A stretch of DNA of 64,000 bases from Oxyruncus cristatus (Eukaryota; Chordata; Aves; Passeriformes; Cotingidae): positions 187,953 to 251,952 of the forward strand of contig VXAY01002371.1 of the NCBI GenBank assembly GCA_013399855.1, given 5' to 3'. A program made the translations under genes and the position numbers. Every line of letters begins with the position of its first letter. Positions within the stretch are counted from its first letter, which is position 1. Under the pieces are notes generated by a model. The model did no database searches and was not told the DNA's origin. It was given only the letters and a program-made list of their open reading frames with translations. Shown piece after piece: positions 27,201-34,679 of this stretch.

Positions 27201-30200
27201 TTAGAGAAGTGGATTCAAGAGTGAACTGCAGGGGGAGGAATAAAAAGACACACATTGCTTGTTTCTGAACCAGTTGAAGGAAAAAGTGGTGCTCACCTTT
27301 GACTAATAACATTTATTGTCGATAGTAAGCACACTTGTACTCCTCAGGAGAGAGTGAAGTTAGTTGCGTTTGTGGCACTGAACTTGAATACAAATCTGTA
27401 TTCCAGTCTGGTTCTCTTACTAAATGTATACATTCCCCCTGGAAGTTAATGGAATAGAATATACACACTTAAGCCTTGAAAACTGCTCTAAAATTTTCTT
27501 GAATACCTGTGTGCTTCCTTGGTTTTTAGATAAATGTCCAAAGGTTTTAGTACATCTGTTTTGCTAGAGGCAAACTGAAGTTCTTGTTTTCTTTTCATTC
27601 TGCTAGCTTCTTAAAGGAATATTTTGTAGCTTGAAAGGCAATTTAGGAGAACTGTTTTAGAAATGTGCTCAACTACTTTTTCCTAGGAACCATCCTGAGG
27701 CTAAAAGGGGCAATCTTGAGAATGGCTTTTTTGGATACCACAGGATCTTTGGTCCCACCAGCACATGAACCCTGGAGAGAACACAATGTTCCTGAAGATA
27801 AAGATGAAAAAGAAAAAGCGAAAAAACGACGACCTGTCTCAGTGTCCCCTTCTTCCTCTCAGGAAATCAGTGAAAACCAATATGCAGTGATATGTTCAGA
27901 AAAGCAAGCAAAAGTTATCTCACTGCCATCCCAGAACTGTACTTACAAGCAAAATATAACAGAGACTTCTTTTGTTCTTCGTGGAGACATAGTGTCATTG
28001 AGTAACAGTATCTGCCTTGCATGTTTCTGTGCCAATGGGCATATTATGACTTTTAGGTAAGACCTGTTTGATAGTAACTTAAAACATAAAAAGAAGTAGT
28101 AGCCTTGTGCTACACAAAAAGGTTCCTTTTCCATAAGAAAATGAATTAATAAGTCTACATTCATTCAGGGTTAATGAATCTCTAATACTTGGGCCTGGAT
28201 AATTTTGATTACACATTCCTATTAGTTATGCCTCTAACACATGAAAAAGTTTACCTCTTTAGCTCAAGCTACCCTGGTTCAACACATAGTTTCAAACATG
28301 TGATACAGGCCCATGAGTTGAAGTTTGTCTAAAAGATGAATTTACTCCCTGATGGAGAAAACTGCCTTGAGTCAGAACTTTAGCTTGTACCTGACCACAA
28401 CTTTATTGATTTTTGTGCAGTTTGCATCACACTCATGCCTCAAGCTTACTGATGTTGTGTAGCTTGGTCGTGTTTTGAAGGCCTTAAACTCAGGCTATAA
28501 AGGCAAGATTAATTGCTAGTAGTTGTACAGGAATAAGTCATTTAAAGTAAAGGGTCTAAGTTATGAGTTTAAACATGTAGTAGTTTTTGAATATACTTAC
28601 TTGTCACTTACCTAATTCTCATAGGGTTTTTTTCTTAAATGTTTCTAAATGCTATTATATTCTGAACAGCAGTGTATATACTTATACCCTGGCACCTGCA
28701 GTTTAGTCATGGCCTAATGCTAAGATGAATGCGGAACATGGCATTATAAAATTATGCCAGTAAAATTCCTAAAATGTTATTTTTAAGGTTGCCAAAAGAA
28801 GCTCTCAGGTTGGGAAATACTTCTTTATGAAGTTATCAGCTTTAGTTTTACTCCTGTTACAATTAAATACAAGTTTTGATTGTAAGTCTGTAACTCCATT
28901 CGTGTATATCCCAACATATATTCTAAACATCTCTACAAAATACTGCTCACCTTGCAGGGCAAGCACTGTTGTTTTTCCTCACTGAAACTAAACTTAGTAA
29001 TGTTCAGGTACCATATATTGAAACAAATCCTGTCTTCCTCAGGATTCATGTTGTTTTCTAATGAGCTCTGCTTGGGTGCTAAATTATAAATACTGAATTG
29101 TTACATTGTGTGAGGAAGTTGGACTCCCAAGGATTAGCTCTGTTGTGTAAGCATGAGTTGCTGTTGGGAAGCGGATTTAACATGAGATTTGTGTAAAGCT
29201 GTCCGAGCACCGTACCACACCGAAGATGCCCAATACTTATCTACTGATATAAATGAATAAATTTACTGATATAAAGTACTTAGTAACAAATCTGTAACAA
29301 ACTCTGAAAATGGTATTATGGTCACACTTGTCCTACCTGATCTAATGGGTTTGTGTTTTGAAGCTGTAAGGATGTTTTAATGCTTCCATTCATCTGAAGC
29401 AAGACACTTCCATGTTATTAACTCTCTCTTAAGAATATTCTTATTTTAGATACATGTATTGCAGAAGTGTCATTTTGGGGGGATGTGTTACAAGAGAATA
29501 TTACTTTTTATTTCTCACTTTTAAAACTTGCCTCCAAAGACAATCTCATTATCGATCAAAAAAACCCAACCGAAACAAACCCCAAAACAAACAAAAAAAG
29601 GCAACCCAACACTTACTGTTGTGATTATTACATCTTTCTTTGGTTTTGACTTCACTTTGCTCCTTTTGCTACTTTTTTAGTTTCTAGAAATAATTTTATG
29701 CAGGTGGTGTCTGCAGCGGAAGCAGTTTAATGTATTGTTGGGACATTTGCAGCTAACAGCTTATGTAAGTTTTTTTACAAAAACTTCACAGAGGATATTT
29801 CAGATACAGCAGTTTATTTTGGCTTCTGTTTGTCAAGAAATCAGATGTTCTGTCACTTCTTACATTTATTGTTATGTTGAGGAAGAGGAGTGTTTGGTAG
29901 CAGGAACATTGTTATAGCCCAAGTGTGCTGTGTCTGTTCTTCAGTAGATTGGTGCAGTAAGTATAGTAGTTACATGTGCAGAATCAAAAAGTACAAGGTA
30001 AGCAAACTTTACTCTAAAACAACTTTCTCTTAAGTATGCAGTCAGACAAAAAAGATGGACATAATTTATTAGATTGATTGAGGCTGCTGAATTCTGTTTT
30101 CCTTCGACAGCACACCCCTGCATATTTTTAAGTGTTCTTGAGGAGAAATCTTTTAGACTAGTATTTTTAGTCAAGGAGAGAAGAGACAGGATGTTTCATT

Positions 30201-33200
30201 GTAAAATCTTGGTTGATACTTACTGAAATACTTTGCTGGTAATTATTAAGTAGTGCCTAATTCATTAAATAGCAAATTTGCAATTTATATGCTCAGAGTA
30301 TCATTTAAATAATGCTTTTAAATGCATCTGTGATGCAGGTGCTTAAATTTCACTTTTGAGGTGCTACCTTGAAAAATCTCACGTTTTGAGATTCTGTAAT
30401 TGCATTTGATGATACCCTGTTTATGTGGTACTCGTGCAGATGAAGAGAGAATAATGTATTGCAATTTAAAAATGAGCCATTTGATCAATAATAGATATTT
30501 CTGCTATATTTAATGGAGATTAAAATTCTTTTCCTTAAGTTTGCCAAGTTTAAGGCCCTTGCTGGATGTATATTACCTGCCACTCACCAATATGCGGATA
30601 GCCAGAACATTCTGCTTCACCAATAATGGACAAGCACTCTATCTGGTCTCACCAACTGAAATACAGAGGCTCACCTACAGCCAAGAAACATGTGAAAATC
30701 TTCAGGTAATGAAATTTTTTTTAAAATTACTTTTTTATTGGATATATTCTGAGATTCTTGATTTTAGATTCACGATGCTTACAGTAATTAAATTTGTCGT
30801 AAAACCAAGCACTTTGGCTTTTGTGCTTTGATTTCTTTATTTTTATTTTTCCTTCATGTGTTTAAGGATGAATCACTTCTATCATTAAATTTTTCTGTTC
30901 CATCCATGCTCTTTTACTTGCATCAGTTTCTTACCTAATTTCCCTTTGATCAGTAGGAAATTTCCTTTTTTAACATGCAGTGAAAATTCCCTTGTTCTGT
31001 TGATGCTGGTGGAGATGGGTGCTGACACAAGTGGGGAATGCCAACTCGGGATACTTGAAGGAAGCTGTTACATTTCAGGGGCTTGAAAAGATTCTTGATC
31101 ATGCTCCAGCTTGGTAGTTGTTATAGAGCAGTGAAATAGCAGAGATGCAGCCTGTAAGCTCTACTTTGGTACTGCTGCACGGATATACGTATTTGTAGAT
31201 ACAGTTTCAATAGAACAAAATCAGGAGTCTTACCCAAGTTGTTGAGGGGCAAGTAAAGCTTTGAATGCATTTCTTTGCTTCTGAATTCCATGAGCCTGCA
31301 GACATCAGAACAGAAGGTTTGGCCAGATTTCTTACTGTGTTTTTATATTTCCTAAGTTGCCTTGCAAAGGCAGATGTCCATTAAAGCATATTCATTTTGA
31401 AATTCAAATCAACTAAATAAATTGTGAAAGTGAGAACATTAATTTTAGTAATGTATGCCTTGTTATGTCTCTTCTTCATTGCAAAGGAAATGCTGGGTGA
31501 GCTCTTCACTCCTGTAGAAACACCAGAAGCACCAAACAGAGGGTTCTTTAAAGGCCTGTTCGGAGGTGGGGCACAGTCACTTGACAGAGAAGAACTGTGT
31601 AAGTTTTTATTCCTTGTTATTTTTCTGGTATTTCTACCCAAGGAGGGCAGTGATCCTTGATACATGTATTACTTATGTAAATAGAACATTAGATTTGTAA
31701 AGAGGAAAGTGAAAAAGGCAATGACAAATACTTTTCCATATCTTTTGTATGTTGTACACCTTACCAACAAGATCAGAAAAGCTTGCTGTCTTTCACAGGT
31801 TCTTTTACCTCATTTATTCAGAAGTAGGTTATAAGACAAGAAATTGAATAACTAATCTTATTTTTATTCATCTTTGTGAATTGTGTAATGCTGACCATGA
31901 TGCTGTTTATGCTGGTAAACAGAAAGGGAATGTTTTTGGAGAGTGCTGTTCTGGACAGTGGGGAAATTAGGACTCCACTTAGTTCAGTTATTTTGCCAGA
32001 TTGTACTCATTTGATTGTGCAGAGATGCCCTAGAAATTAAGAGCAAGGTCAGAACTGTTTATAGTTCAATTCAGTCCTCTGTTTATAGGACAGCAAAAAT
32101 TCAGATTTGACAAAATTTTCATTGCTTTATTATTTTCTCTTTTTTTTAATTACAGCTTTTTTTTTTTTTTTACTATGGCATTCAACACTTTTAATATATG
32201 TAAAGAAAAAACCTTGTACTTATTCAGAGATTTTCTAGGTGCAGCACCATATTATGCAAGTTTATTTATACGAACTGTTTCCTTATTAACTTGAAACATA
32301 TTTGTTAAAATGAACATGGTGCCCTGGCAATCCTTTCTCTTATATTGGTTCTTTAGATCTCTACAATAAAAATTAAATTAAATTTCATTGCTTGTTCCTG
32401 TACATTTTTAACAGTTGTCAGGTATTTAGAGGTCACTTTCTGTGTTAAAGGTTTCTATTTATATATATATATAATACTTCAGAAGGTTGGTGAAATATTC
32501 TAGTAGAGAAATTTGTGTGCACAAATTATAGTTTAATAATATGACTGGGACAGGGCAAAATACCTTATAACTTTAGAAGCTGCCTCCTTAAATAATTTCA
32601 AGTTTTGGCTTTGATCTTCACAAGGAAGATAGTATTTAATGGAAGAAAAAAAAGCGTAATGAATTGTAACCTGAAATTGAGTTTAATGACAGTTCAGAAG
32701 ATGTCAGAGTGTCTCTAAAGTAACCATATTTACTATGAGGGTCACAGCAATGTCTCTAATAAGTGAAATGATTTCTCTTTTTTATTTGTGGAAATTCAAA
32801 GAAAGATGTTTATAGTACTAGTAAGTGTAAATCATTCTTAATAGAAGCATAAAATCAAATGAGAATCTTGAAGTGCTGCATCAAAATATATTAACAATAT
32901 TATTTTTCCTAGAGCTGAAAAAAAGAAAATATTTAAACTATGTCTCAATGTTTGAATAAAAATACTCAAGTTTTTGTGGTGTAAACAATTCAGCATGAGA
33001 TTAGCACATCCATTAATGGTCTAGAATGAACTAGGTGGCTGATGTCCCATTAGGAGCAAAGCCAATGTAGTCAGTGCCACCACTAGAGTCTGGAGCTGTT
33101 CAGCTGACCATTCGTTGGTGTTTACTGTATGATGAGCTGATTTGTTCTTACAGCCATTCTATATTTTTAAGATTTACATGGTAGGTTTTTTTTTCCCAAG

Positions 33201-34679
33201 ATTTTTACAATACTGAGAACACCTAATCTTCAGGAGTCTGCATCTAAAATTGAACTTCCATCAGAGGAAGCTTCAGCTGGTGGAGTCATACTGGCTGTCT
33301 TACACACCAGCAAAGCACTTCCAGAATCAACCACAGCCTGTAGTTTCGAAATTATCCTGCTTTGTCTGTTGAACTCATAACATGTTTCATGTGAAATAAG
33401 CTACATTGTTAAAAAACACTTCACCAGCACAATTCTGTTGATGGCCATACTGCTGAGAATTTTAATTTCACACTTGAGCTGTGAAGAGGTTACAGTTTTA
33501 TAACCTGCCTGGAAACTTGGAAATATGTTTGAAAAATCTCAGTTTTATTAAGTAGTAATATCTAATAACATTGAGTAACAAGTGTTGCTCATAGTCACAC
33601 CTACAATTAGATGTTTGGTCTCCATGCAAAGAAATTACACCTCTGTAAAAACTAGTTTCATTGATATTTATGTAATAATAATGATGGAGCTGTACTATTC
33701 TGTTTTTGCTGTTTTGCAAATACCTCCAGTTGGAGAATCAGCATCTGGGAAGGCATCAAGGAGTCTTGCCCAGCATATTCCAGGACCTGGAGGTATTGAA
33801 GGTGTCAAAGGAGCAGCATCTGGTGTAGTTGGTGAACTAGCACGAGCCCGGTTGGCATTAGATGAAAGAGGACAGAAACTAGGAGAACTGGAAGAAAAGA
33901 CTGCAGCTATGCTTTACAGTGCTGATTCTTTCTCAAAACACGCTCATGAGGTAAGTATGTTAAACTGAACATTGATTGTCAAATAAATGCAAGTTCTGCA
34001 AGTAATTGAGTTCTGCAAAGGCATGTTAGAGGTATTTAAAGAGAATGCCTTATCATTGATAAAGGATGCTTCCCTTTTATCTATCAATTGTTACTCCTAA
34101 TAATTAAGTACTCACATGAACAACTTTGTCTTGTGGCACATTGGTCTAGAGCATGCAGTCTGCTAGAGTGGCATGTAAGCTTCTAAAATTGTGACTCGAT
34201 TCCCATTATTGAAAAAAATCACTTATTTTTGCTGAATTAGTAAGGAGAGTAATGCTCTGTCAGATTCCTGCAGTCCTTAAGAAAGATCCAGTTGTACGCA
34301 AACCACACGAATGCAAGTTAGTCTTTTTCCTCAGTAACTACATAGAATGGCTGTTCTCATCCATTTTCATGTGAACTCCTGAACTACTGTGCAATCTTCC
34401 TATTCTCATAAATATGCCTTTTTCTGAGACCAGATCACCAGCAACACTGCTACCATTAAAAAATTCATCATGATAAACCCTCACTGGTCAGCAGTGTTGT
34501 TGCTGTAGCTTTGAGAAGCCTTACTAAAATCCCTCTTTCTCATGCTGCTTTGTAAGCATATAATTTGTGTCATTGTATGTTTTGGTACATTATAGAAACA
34601 GTAATTAGAAATTGTTTTTTGATTTTTTTTTTTTTAGATGATGTTGAAGTACAAAGACAAGAAGTGGTACCAATTCTGA
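77..34679 (+). CDS. STXBP5: STXBP5 (tomosyn-1), 3' part: 14 coding exons to the stop codon
   Basis: Tomosyn-1 is a cytosolic Lgl-family protein that binds syntaxin-1 and SNAP-25 through a C-terminal R-SNARE motif and inhibits assembly of the fusion complex with VAMP2. Fourteen exons join in frame with GT-AG junctions: 77-297, 1846-2024, 3781-3906, 4383-4534, 12002-12067, 15323-15382, 15477-15524, 21801-21851, 25992-26231, 27687-28056, 30540-30705, 31487-31598, 33730-33950 and 34638-34679. Together they give 683 complete codons and no internal stop. The translation matches remembered vertebrate tomosyn-1 almost throughout (for example WCPESRMLC, GNCNGIAMVDYLQ, FFKGLFGGG, LKYKDKKWYQF). The family is about 1,150 residues, so the N-terminal 40% lies upstream of the window. 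There is no transmembrane segment, as expected for tomosyn. The paralogue STXBP5L is less likely because the linker and SNARE wording fit tomosyn-1. Reading frame and identity are very secure; which cassette exons are used cannot be seen from DNA. Confidence 0.97.
298..1845 (+). other. STXBP5 intron (1,548 bp)
   Basis: The intron is AT-rich. It holds a short interrupted CA repeat at about 970-992 and a T15 run at 1816-1830 that forms part of the acceptor polypyrimidine tract. Nothing else was recognised. Confidence 0.85.
1846..2024 (+). CDS. STXBP5: STXBP5 window exon 2: propeller strand and Ser/Pro-rich loop
   Basis: The acceptor ttaattaacag precedes MLEVRLLYEIND. The rest is low-complexity and hydrophilic: an acidic ETPDGDQ stretch, then a Pro/Ser region ending in PSTSSSSSDGLRDN. 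This is a disordered loop leaving the propeller. The ATG at the start of the exon is an internal Met, not a translation start. The donor is gtgagt after two bases of a Lys codon. The Pro/Gly segment in the middle is where this sequence departs most from the mammalian protein as I remember it. Confidence 0.95.
2025..3780 (+). other. STXBP5 intron (1,756 bp)
   Basis: AT-rich unique sequence. No gene or repeat was recognised. Open frames at 3064-3285 and 3725-3910 are chance frames; the second overlaps the next exon. Confidence 0.8.
3781..3906 (+). CDS. STXBP5: STXBP5 window exon 3: propeller strand
   Basis: The acceptor tattttgcag is followed by the last base of a split Lys codon. The exon encodes VKNSPLKQSPGYQTELVIQL, then WVSGEPPQQITSLAVNSAYG, and ends with two bases of a Leu codon before the strong donor gtaagt. 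It is 126 nt, a multiple of three. NSPLKQSP has two Ser-Pro positions that proline-directed kinases could use, which is inference. The open frame runs straight into the next exon as YGLVVFGN. Confidence 0.95.
3907..4382 (+). other. STXBP5 intron (476 bp)
   Basis: Short intron ending in a ctctttttccag polypyrimidine tract and acceptor. No repeat or gene was recognised. Confidence 0.85.
4383..4534 (+). CDS. STXBP5: STXBP5 window exon 4: propeller strand leading into the linker
   Basis: Encodes VVFGNCNGIAMVDYLQKTVL, then LNLGTIELYGSNDPYRREPR and the basic Ser-rich SPRKTRQPSG. The last base of the exon (g) opens a split codon, so the exon ends in phase 1, matching the four cassette exons that follow. 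The donor gtgagt is strong. The RREPRSPRKTR stretch marks the start of the hypervariable linker of tomosyn. Confidence 0.95.
4535..12001 (+). other. STXBP5 intron (7,467 bp), largest in the window
   Basis: Long AT-rich intron upstream of the first cassette exon. It has scattered A/T runs (for example A12 near 5079-5090). No LINE, LTR or coding exon was recognised. Open frames of 60-85 codons here have no family resemblance and are taken as chance. Confidence 0.75.
11999..12004 (+). promoter_or_regulatory. STXBP5: NAGNAG tandem splice acceptor (CAGCAG)
   Basis: The intron ends tttCAGCAG before gtctttgtg. Using the first AG gives S-G-A-G-L across the junction; using the second removes only the alanine (S-G-G-L). 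Both keep the frame. NAGNAG acceptors are a known source of single-residue isoforms. The upstream AG is assumed to be the main site because it gives the remembered SGAGLCDI wording. Confidence 0.7.
12002..12067 (+). CDS. STXBP5: STXBP5 window exon 5: 66-nt linker cassette
   Basis: Encodes AGLCDISEGTVMVPEDRCKSPTSG-type linker sequence; read directly it is GLCDISEGTMVPEDRCKSP followed by TS and a split Gly. It is 22 codons long, phase 1 at both ends, so skipping keeps the frame. The acceptor is the NAGNAG site and the donor is gtaatc, which is non-optimal. The KSP is a possible proline-directed phosphorylation site (inference). Confidence 0.92.
12068..15322 (+). other. STXBP5 intron (3,255 bp)
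   Basis: AT-rich intron between the first two cassette exons. It includes a 12-bp perfect GC-rich palindrome at 13898-13909 and a local direct repeat of gatctgtaaaa near 14259-14281. No mobile element was recognised. Confidence 0.75.
13898..13909. repeat. Perfect 12-bp palindrome GGAGGCGCCTCC
   Basis: This self-complementary GC-rich 12-mer lies in an otherwise AT-rich intron and contains the CpG core GGCGCC. It may be chance or a protein-binding palindrome; no family is assigned. Confidence 0.6.
15323..15382 (+). CDS. STXBP5: STXBP5 window exon 6: 60-nt linker cassette
   Basis: Encodes GSGSPNNSDDEQKMNNFIEK plus the first base of a Val codon. The acidic/Ser-rich SPNNSDDEQ is linker sequence; it is NNS here where I recall HNS in mammals. 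It is 20 codons, phase 1 at both ends. The donor gtacag is weak, and the intron to the next exon is only 94 nt, which suggests the two are included or skipped together. Their joint 36 codons equal the length difference I remember between the long (b) and medium (m) tomosyn isoforms. Confidence 0.93.
15477..15524 (+). CDS. STXBP5: STXBP5 window exon 7: 48-nt basic linker cassette
   Basis: The acceptor ttatttacag is followed by VKTKSRKFSKMVTNDI and the first base of an Ala codon. It is strongly basic (K-K-R-K-K) with an RKFS sequence that fits a basophilic kinase consensus. It is 16 codons, phase 1 at both ends. The donor gtaggaac is weak. It pairs with the preceding exon across a 94-nt intron. 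Confidence 0.93.
15593..15614 (+). repeat. A-rich run
   Basis: A14-G-A7 tract about 70 nt after the weak donor of the 48-nt exon. Simple low-complexity sequence. Confidence 0.8.
17454..17693 (-). other. Unexplained 79-codon open frame with several CpGs inside an intron
   Basis: On the minus strand the frame between a TGA at 17694-17696 and a TAA at 17454-17456 is open for 79 codons. Its centre reads like a coding sequence: YIDKEEKELELIANVESYNR, then AIHIEFVCENTADGKQF. It has no early ATG, so it would be an internal exon or an exon fragment if real. A GGTAAAC donor-like sequence occurs on that strand after NTAD. The plus strand is also open for 37 codons over the same segment. Four CpGs fall within about 70 bp (near 17525-17593) in a CpG-poor intron. 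I do not recognise the protein. It could be a conserved non-coding element, a processed-pseudogene fragment or chance. Confidence 0.3.
21801..21851 (+). CDS. STXBP5: STXBP5 window exon 8: 51-nt linker cassette with RKLS site
   Basis: The acceptor cacttttcag is followed by AKMSRKLSLPTELKPDL and the first base of an Asp codon. It is 17 codons, phase 1 at both ends, with a strong donor gtaagt. The serine at 21821-21823 lies in R-K-L-S. Counting from a 1,151-residue long form minus the 36 codons of the two preceding exons puts it at about residue 724, the number I recall for the PKA site of rat m-tomosyn. Skipping this exon would remove that site. Confidence 0.94.
22750..23340 (-). mobile_element. 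Old CR1-type LINE fragment, antisense to STXBP5
   Basis: Read on the plus strand, the segment follows the reverse complement of a CR1 3' region in order: gttggaagcaacc with a nearby agatcctttaatcca and tgctatggcaagga (22767-22815); cttgtcctttcc (about 22955); a diverged ggctt-cctc-ctggaactgg block (about 23110-23150); and gcccagaactagaggga with tgtggcctttttt and aaagagcagaag (23172-23226). The match is degraded by many substitutions and AT drift, so this is an old insertion. Exact ends are uncertain. Confidence 0.6.
23420..23645 (-). mobile_element. Probable further CR1 segment (internal region), antisense
   Basis: The sequence ctaatgaagactggag followed by a diverged ttcagcattttcca is like the reverse complement of the CR1 segment encoding an NAFFA-type sequence upstream of the reverse transcriptase. 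It lies only about 80 bp beyond the 3' fragment, so if both are one element there is a large internal deletion. Similar CT-rich decayed sequence continues to about 24560 but cannot be aligned by eye. Confidence 0.4.
23801..23842 (+). repeat. GTTT/T-rich low-complexity tract
   Basis: G and T only over most of its length, ending in a long T run after gtggg. It is one of several similar tracts in the window. Confidence 0.75.
25992..26231 (+). CDS. STXBP5: STXBP5 window exon 9: phospho-rich segment and propeller strand
   Basis: The acceptor ttattttcag is followed by DVKDNSFSRSRSSSVTSID, an Arg/Ser cluster suited to basophilic kinases. Then come SREAISALHFCETFTRK, PCLWVGTTLGTVLVI (a propeller strand) and LNLPPGGEQRLLQPVIVSPS with a split Gly. 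It is 240 nt, and the donor is gtatgt. The frame also stays open for a further 32 codons into the intron, which has no significance. Confidence 0.96.
26232..27686 (+). other. STXBP5 intron (1,455 bp)
   Basis: AT-rich intron with a T15 run at 26540-26554. Nothing else was recognised. Confidence 0.85.
27687..28056 (+). CDS. STXBP5: STXBP5 window exon 10: propeller blades with a basic loop
   Basis: The acceptor tttttcctag precedes GTILRLKGAILRMAFLDTTG. A charged loop follows (EDKDEKEKAKKRRPVSVSPS), then the strand sequence ENQYAVICSEKQAKVISLPS and FVLRGDIVSLSNSICLACFC, and ANGHIMTF. RRPVS fits a PKA-type consensus (inference). It is 370 nt, the largest exon here, and ends two bases into a Ser codon at donor gtaaga. 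Confidence 0.96.
28057..30539 (+). other. STXBP5 intron (2,483 bp)
   Basis: AT-rich intron with an A/C-rich AAAC tract at about 29556-29607. No gene was recognised. Confidence 0.8.
29556..29607 (+). repeat. AAAC/CCC low-complexity tract
   Basis: Composed almost only of A and C (aaaaaaacccaacc, then aaacaaaccccaaaac and similar). It resembles the larger tracts at 56990-57108 and 62139-62235. Confidence 0.75.
30540..30705 (+). CDS. STXBP5: STXBP5 window exon 11: last propeller blade
   Basis: The acceptor is ttccttaag, AAG rather than the preferred CAG. The exon encodes SLPSLRPLLDVYYLPLTNMR, then IARTFCFTNNGQALYLVSPT and EIQRLTYSQETCENLQ. Donor gtaatg follows a complete Gln codon. The SPTEIQRLTYS strand closes the second propeller, and the chain then passes to the C-terminal tail. 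Confidence 0.96.
30706..31486 (+). other. STXBP5 intron (781 bp)
   Basis: Unique sequence with no recognised feature. The acceptor gcaaag at 31481-31486 again uses AAG. Confidence 0.8.
31487..31598 (+). CDS. STXBP5: STXBP5 window exon 12: conserved tail before the SNARE motif
   Basis: Encodes EMLGELFTPVETPEAPNRGF, then FKGLFGGGAQSLDREEL and the first base of a Phe codon. The Gly-rich FFKGLFGGG is a hallmark of the tomosyn tail between propeller and SNARE. It is 112 nt with donor gtaagt. Confidence 0.96.
31599..33729 (+). other. STXBP5 intron (2,131 bp)
   Basis: AT-rich intron with a T15 run at 32157-32171 and an AT dinucleotide run at 32460-32474. No gene was recognised. Confidence 0.85.
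33730..33950 (+). CDS. STXBP5: STXBP5 window exon 13: R-SNARE motif
   Basis: The acceptor aatacctccag is followed by FGESASGKASRSLAQHIPGP, then GGIEGVKGAASGVVGELARA and the SNARE core RLALDERGQKLGELEEKTAA. The zero-layer arginine is AGA at 33867-33869 in DERGQKL, aligning with Arg-56 of VAMP2. By that alignment the following layer residues are Leu, Leu, Thr, Met, Ala, Phe and Ala. The tyrosine at 33915-33917 (MLYSAD) is at a surface position. The donor is gtaagt. Confidence 0.97.
33951..34637 (+). other. STXBP5 last intron (687 bp)
   Basis: AT-rich intron ending in a gatttttttttttttag acceptor. No other feature was recognised. Confidence 0.85.
34638..34679 (+). CDS. STXBP5: STXBP5 window exon 14: C-terminus and stop
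   Basis: The last 13 codons read MMLKYKDKKWYQF and end in TGA at 34677-34679. The first Met falls at the +8 layer position of the SNARE helix, so the exon boundary cuts the motif just before its last layer. The basic, aromatic end replaces the transmembrane anchor of VAMPs, in line with a soluble inhibitor. I recall Ile or Val at the first position in mammals; Met is conservative. Confidence 0.97.
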   Translation: MMLKYKDKKWYQF

